NCBI GenBank assembly: GCA_045611845.1
Contig: JAZKXZ010000013.1
Span: 1 to 64,000, forward strand
Reading direction: 5' to 3'
DNA length: 64,000 bases
Source of the DNA: Enterocola sp045611845
GTDB taxonomy: Bacteria > Bacteroidota > Bacteroidia > Bacteroidales > Paludibacteraceae
The notes beneath the pieces are model-generated. The model was not told the origin of the DNA and did no database searches. It saw only the letters and a program-made list of their open reading frames with translations. The position numbers and the translations under genes are program-made. Below, in pieces: positions 61,051 through 64,000 of the stretch. Every line of letters starts with the position of its first letter. The stretch's first letter is position 1.

Positions 61051-61054
61051 AAAA

Positions 61055-61960
61055 TTATTTCTTTAAAGAATTAAAGCGGTGTTGTGAAGTAGGTATAATA
61101 TAGCTAAGCACATCGTATGCTGTATTACACTCTTCGTTGCTACCCTTAGAGTAGATATTTATAATTTCATCAAGTTTTGCTTCTAAAAATGGTGTTAACA
61201 CCACACTAGAAGAAGGATGATTTTTATATACGGTTTTTAAAGTTTTAAGTCCTTCGGTAATAGTAGTTCTACTTTTTGCTGCAGCAATAGACATTTCGTC
61301 TAGTCCTAGTCTGTGATATGTGTATAGATATTTTCTATATTCAGTAAGAGCATCGTCTAAGATGTTGCTTATTACAGCGTATCTGTTGCCACTATCTTCA
61401 AATGCTCTCCAACCATTTTCGTTTGTGCTTTGTGCCTGATTTACAATACTTTCAGCCTTTTTGTAGATGGTAGTGCCACCTAGAGGAGAAAAAGTATCAA
61501 GGTCGGAAGCAATTATCATATAAGCATAATATGCTAGCACTGCAGTAAGGTTGTCGGAGAAAGAGTTCTCGTCGAAGTTTAAAGCATCGTTTTCGTTATA
61601 GTTAAATGCAAAATGTGCATCGTTGAAACTATAAACAGGGCTTTTGTAGTTTGTGCCATACACTGGTCTGTTTGCATTCACCTGTATGTTACAACTAAAA
61701 GAGCCATTGTTGTAATTGTTTACAAGTATCATCATGCTACACTCTATGCGTTCTTCCACAGCATATTCGTGGTCGGTCCATTGTCTTTCGTTTACAAATT
61801 CTGTAATCGATTTTTCAAGCGTAGTGAAGATAGATTTGCTAGTACCAGCAATTTGGTCTGAATTGACAGTCACTTTGCAATTCAGTTCGCCTGCAAATCC
61901 TAAGCTTATGAAGGAAATGAAAAGGAGTAGGGTAGATAATATTTTTTTTATGCTTTGCAT
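61055..61960 (-). CDS. DUF4835 family exported protein
   Basis: The 301-residue protein has a signal peptide (1-23, FISLGFAG) and matches DUF4835: ELNCKVTVNSDQI at the mature start, YAYMIIASDLDTFSPLGG near residue 148, and GNRYAVISNILDD. The function is unknown; the family belongs to a conserved Bacteroidota cluster with bamD, coaBC and recN. It lies 4 bases from recN and overlaps the coaBC stop by 13. Confidence 0.85.
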   Translation of the reverse strand: MQSIKKILSTLLLFISFISLGFAGELNCKVTVNSDQIAGTSKSIFTTLEKSITEFVNERQWTDHEYAVEERIECSMMILVNNYNNGSFSCNIQVNANRPVYGTNYKSPVYSFNDAHFAFNYNENDALNFDENSFSDNLTAVLAYYAYMIIASDLDTFSPLGGTTIYKKAESIVNQAQSTNENGWRAFEDSGNRYAVISNILDDALTEYRKYLYTYHRLGLDEMSIAAAKSRTTITEGLKTLKTVYKNHPSSSVVLTPFLEAKLDEIINIYSKGSNEECNTAYDVLSYIIPTSQHRFNSLKK

Positions 61961-63138
61961 ATATTGTCTATAATATCTTTTGCTACTTCTGTTTTAGATT
62001 TTAGTTCGAAGGCTTTAGTGGTGCCGTCTTTTTCTATAATTGTGATTTTATTGGTGTCGTAGCCAAAACATGCGTTAGCATCTTTTAGAGAGTTTAGTAC
62101 AATAAAATCTAGATTTTTTCTTACAAGTTTGCCTTGAGCATTTTCTGCTTCGTTGTTTGTTTCTAGCGCAAATCCCACCATAATTTGGTTTTCGCGTTTT
62201 TTAGCACCCAAACTAGCAGCTATGTCTTGAGTAGGTTTTAGTCTGATTACTAAATCGTCTTTTTCGCGTTTTATTTTCTCGTCGGCTTGAGTCTCTGGCT
62301 TAAAGTCTGCCACAGCTGCGCATAGAATACAGATATTTGAGTCTTCAAATTCTGCATTTGCAGCATTATACATTTCTTCTGCCGAAGTTACGCTAATAGT
62401 GTTGATATTAGGGTGTTTTGCTTTTATTTGCACAGGACCACTTACAAGTGATACTTTTGCACCACGTGCAGCGCACTCTTCTGCTAGGGCATATCCCATT
62501 TTGCCAGTAGAATGATTGCCAATAAAACGCACAGGGTCTATTTTTTCGTATGTAGGACCCGCTGTAATAAGCACTTTTTTGCCAGCCAAATCTTTTGAAG
62601 CAGAGAAATAATCTGCCACAAAGTTTGAAATTTCTTCTGGTTCTGCCATTCTGCCTTTGCCTTCAAGTCCGCTCGCTAAAAAGCCTGAGCCTGCGTCGAT
62701 AATATTCACACCTTTACCTTTTAGGTATGAAATGTTTTCTTGTGTGGTAGGGTGGGCATACATATCCAAATCCATGGCTGGAGCCACGAAGATAGGACAA
62801 CGAGCAGAAAGATATGCAGTGGTAAGTAGATTGTCTGCAATGCCATGAGCCATTTTTGCTATGGTATTTGCAGTGGCAGGTGCTATAATATAAGCATCAG
62901 CCCAAAGACCCAATGATACGTGGCTGTTCCACGCACCGTTTGTAGGATCGAAGAAATCTACAAGAATTGGGTTTTTAGAAAGTGTAGCAAGAGTAAGTGG
63001 CGTGATAAACGCTTTTGCTTTTTCGGTCATAATAACCTTTACTTCAGCACCACGTTTTACCAAGTCACGAATGAGGTAAGCTGTTTTATACGCAGCTATA
63101 CCTCCCGTTACTCCTATAAGTATGTGTTTACCTTGCAA
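61948..63138 (-). CDS. coaBC: Bifunctional phosphopantothenoylcysteine decarboxylase/phosphopantothenate-cysteine ligase
   Basis: The 396-residue enzyme carries out two steps of coenzyme A synthesis. CoaC domain (1-180): ILIGVTGGIAAYKT (FMN binding), an active-site His in SHVSLGLWAD, and PAMDLDMY. CoaB domain (190-396): GKKVLITAGPTYEKIDPVRFIGNHSTGKMG and ILCAAVADFKP. It is upstream of DUF4835 and downstream of rpoZ in one transcript. PanB (56 kb) supplies the precursor. Confidence 0.95.
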   Translation of the reverse strand: MQGKHILIGVTGGIAAYKTAYLIRDLVKRGAEVKVIMTEKAKAFITPLTLATLSKNPILVDFFDPTNGAWNSHVSLGLWADAYIIAPATANTIAKMAHGIADNLLTTAYLSARCPIFVAPAMDLDMYAHPTTQENISYLKGKGVNIIDAGSGFLASGLEGKGRMAEPEEISNFVADYFSASKDLAGKKVLITAGPTYEKIDPVRFIGNHSTGKMGYALAEECAARGAKVSLVSGPVQIKAKHPNINTISVTSAEEMYNAANAEFEDSNICILCAAVADFKPETQADEKIKREKDDLVIRLKPTQDIAASLGAKKRENQIMVGFALETNNEAENAQGKLVRKNLDFIVLNSLKDANACFGYDTNKITIIEKDGTTKAFELKSKTEVAKDIIDNICKA

Positions 63139-63147
63139 AAAAGTAAA

Positions 63148-63471
63148 TTATTTTTTGTTTGGATTGCGAAAATATGTTTTGTCTTCGATGTATTCTTGTG
63201 TTGCAAGAAGTACTGGTTTTGGAAGACGTTCATAGTATTTAGAAATTTCGATTTGTTCGCGATTTTCAAATACTTCTTCTAAGTTGTCAACATTGTTGCT
63301 AGAGAATTCTTCTAGTTTACGTTTTAACTCGTCTTTAATTTCAACACCAATTTGGTTTGCACGTTTACCAATGATAGCAACAGTTTCATATACATTACCT
63401 GTGTTTTCGCAAAGGCTGTTTACATCACGTGTAACAGTGTTTGTTGGAGCGTTTGATTTTTTGTAATCCAT
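63148..63471 (-). CDS. rpoZ: RNA polymerase omega subunit, Bacteroidota form
   Basis: The 107-residue protein is the RPB6/omega homologue of Bacteroidota: KKSNAPTNTVTRDVNSLCENTGNVYETVAIIGKRANQI (positions 4-41 approximate) resembles the conserved omega core where ANQI follows an RA pair, and the C-terminal half is charged (KTYFRNPNKK end). It supports assembly of core RNA polymerase. It lies between bamD and coaBC, as in other members of the phylum. Confidence 0.88.
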   Translation of the reverse strand: MDYKKSNAPTNTVTRDVNSLCENTGNVYETVAIIGKRANQIGVEIKDELKRKLEEFSSNNVDNLEEVFENREQIEISKYYERLPKPVLLATQEYIEDKTYFRNPNKK

Positions 63472-63493
63472 CTTAATTTATATATAAATTTGG

Positions 63494-64000
63494 TTAATCT
63501 TCAGTGTTTTCAAATTGTGCAAGTACACGTTTTAGGTGAGCAGCAATCTTTTCAACCTCTTTTTTGTACTCGCTTTCAGGATATTCTTGATTGAAATAAT
63601 AACATTCGTCTAGTGCATCTTCGCTACGTTGTTGCAGTTTTTCAAGCACACTATTTATAGCTTCTTTGTACTTAGAACGCACTATTATAATAGAATATTC
63701 TTCTTTGTATTGTGAATTAGGATAATCGTTTATGGCATTTTGAGCGGTTACCACAGCAGCTCTATAGTTGTTGCCTCTATAATTTCCTAAGTTATAGTAC
63801 AATTTTGCATTTTTAAGGTCTCTTAAAGCAAGTTTTTCATACATTTCTGCTTGAAGCTCTTTTGCTCTAGGGGTTTGCTCATTGTATGGAAATGCTTCAA
63901 TAAAAATTTGAAAGCGTTCAATTGCCTTCACGGTAGCAGTTTGGTCAAGTTCTGCCTCTGGCGATTGATGATAATAAGAATACGCAAGCATAAACATACA
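63494..64000 (-). CDS. bamD: BamD-like outer-membrane assembly lipoprotein (5' end outside window)
   Basis: The frame continues past base 64000; the methionine at 63997 is internal. The visible 168 residues form TPR-like helices typical of BamD: YSYYHQSPEAELDQ, IERFQIFIEAFPYNEQTPRAKEL, YYNLGNYRGNNYRAAVVTAQNAINDYPNSQYKEEYSIII. BamD works with BamA to insert outer-membrane beta-barrels. It is the first visible gene of the cluster to recN, with 22 bases to rpoZ. Confidence 0.88.
   Translation of the reverse strand, partial: CMFMLAYSYYHQSPEAELDQTATVKAIERFQIFIEAFPYNEQTPRAKELQAEMYEKLALRDLKNAKLYYNLGNYRGNNYRAAVVTAQNAINDYPNSQYKEEYSIIIVRSKYKEAINSVLEKLQQRSEDALDECYYFNQEYPESEYKKEVEKIAAHLKRVLAQFENTED

Overview
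The window reads as chromosomal DNA of a low-GC (roughly 40%) member of the Bacteroidota, most likely order Bacteroidales. The evidence is the gene content: a MurF-alanine racemase fusion, the Bacteroidota form of the RNA polymerase omega subunit, a type IX secretion (T9SS) C-terminal sorting domain, LptE, PorT-like, GSCFA, DUF4837 and DUF4835 families, and a geranylgeranyl-glycerol-phosphate-type UbiA enzyme. The promoters agree: at least 17 intergenic boxes fit TAnnTTTG, the -7 element of the Bacteroidota primary sigma factor, several with TTTG 19-20 bases upstream. Shine-Dalgarno sequences are not evident. No phage, insertion sequence, CRISPR array or integrase was found.

Layout. 1-2.4 kb: the end of a DPP4-like peptidase that has lost its catalytic triad, a sugar nucleotidyltransferase, and a convergent WalJ-type metallo-hydrolase. 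2.6-8.8 kb: a large secreted starch-binding-type protein with a T9SS sorting tail, a GlcNAc kinase with a DUF975 membrane protein, and poorly known small genes between terminators. 8.9-16.2 kb: a compact set with an amidase-like exported protein, type II NADH dehydrogenase, glycosyltransferase, membrane protein and MltG. 16.3-18.1 kb: an accessory-looking patch with a DUF4160/DUF2442 pair, a (CATA)10 microsatellite, a lectin-like lipoprotein with a GC-shifted 3' end, and tRNA-Ser(GCU). 18.2-28 kb: a beta-barrel protein, a patatin, 2-oxoacid:ferredoxin oxidoreductase korAB, dapL, fabD, efp and groESL. 28-33.7 kb: a leftward operon rlmN, DUF4837, pdxA, sigma-54 activator, lptE, TPR protein, secG. 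33.8-38.0 kb: a rightward set with a GldA-like ABC ATPase, ruvB, flippase, DJ-1 protein and C_GCAxxG_C_C protein. 38.1-52.9 kb: a nearly gapless leftward run of about 15 genes from an OmpA-like lipoprotein to a small lipoprotein, including murF-alr, an RSH alarmone synthetase, riboflavin synthase, Maf and a KdsC-like phosphatase. 53.0-59.4 kb: dxs, a TtcA-like protein, a SufT-like factor, panB (opposite strand), a lipid A-type acyltransferase and a glycosyltransferase. 59.4 kb to the end: a leftward cluster bamD, rpoZ, coaBC, DUF4835, recN.

Most genes serve envelope construction (murF-alr, mltG, lptE, bamD, secG, acyltransferase, glycosyltransferases, OmpA) and core metabolism (isoprenoid, B6, pantothenate/CoA, riboflavin, lysine, fatty acid). 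KorAB suggests ferredoxin-linked, anaerobic 2-oxoacid metabolism.

The points most worth a second look are non-coding. Two long palindromic intergenic elements (22867-22988 and 54938-55100) share the core TAAACTC-N6-CTCAGAC. Two TGCAAA-N3-TTTGCA palindromes lie 32 bp apart at the korAB promoter. An inverted repeat brackets the likely groES promoter in place of CIRCE. Protein-level oddities are the triad-less DPP4 homologue and an RSH enzyme with a ruined hydrolase site.
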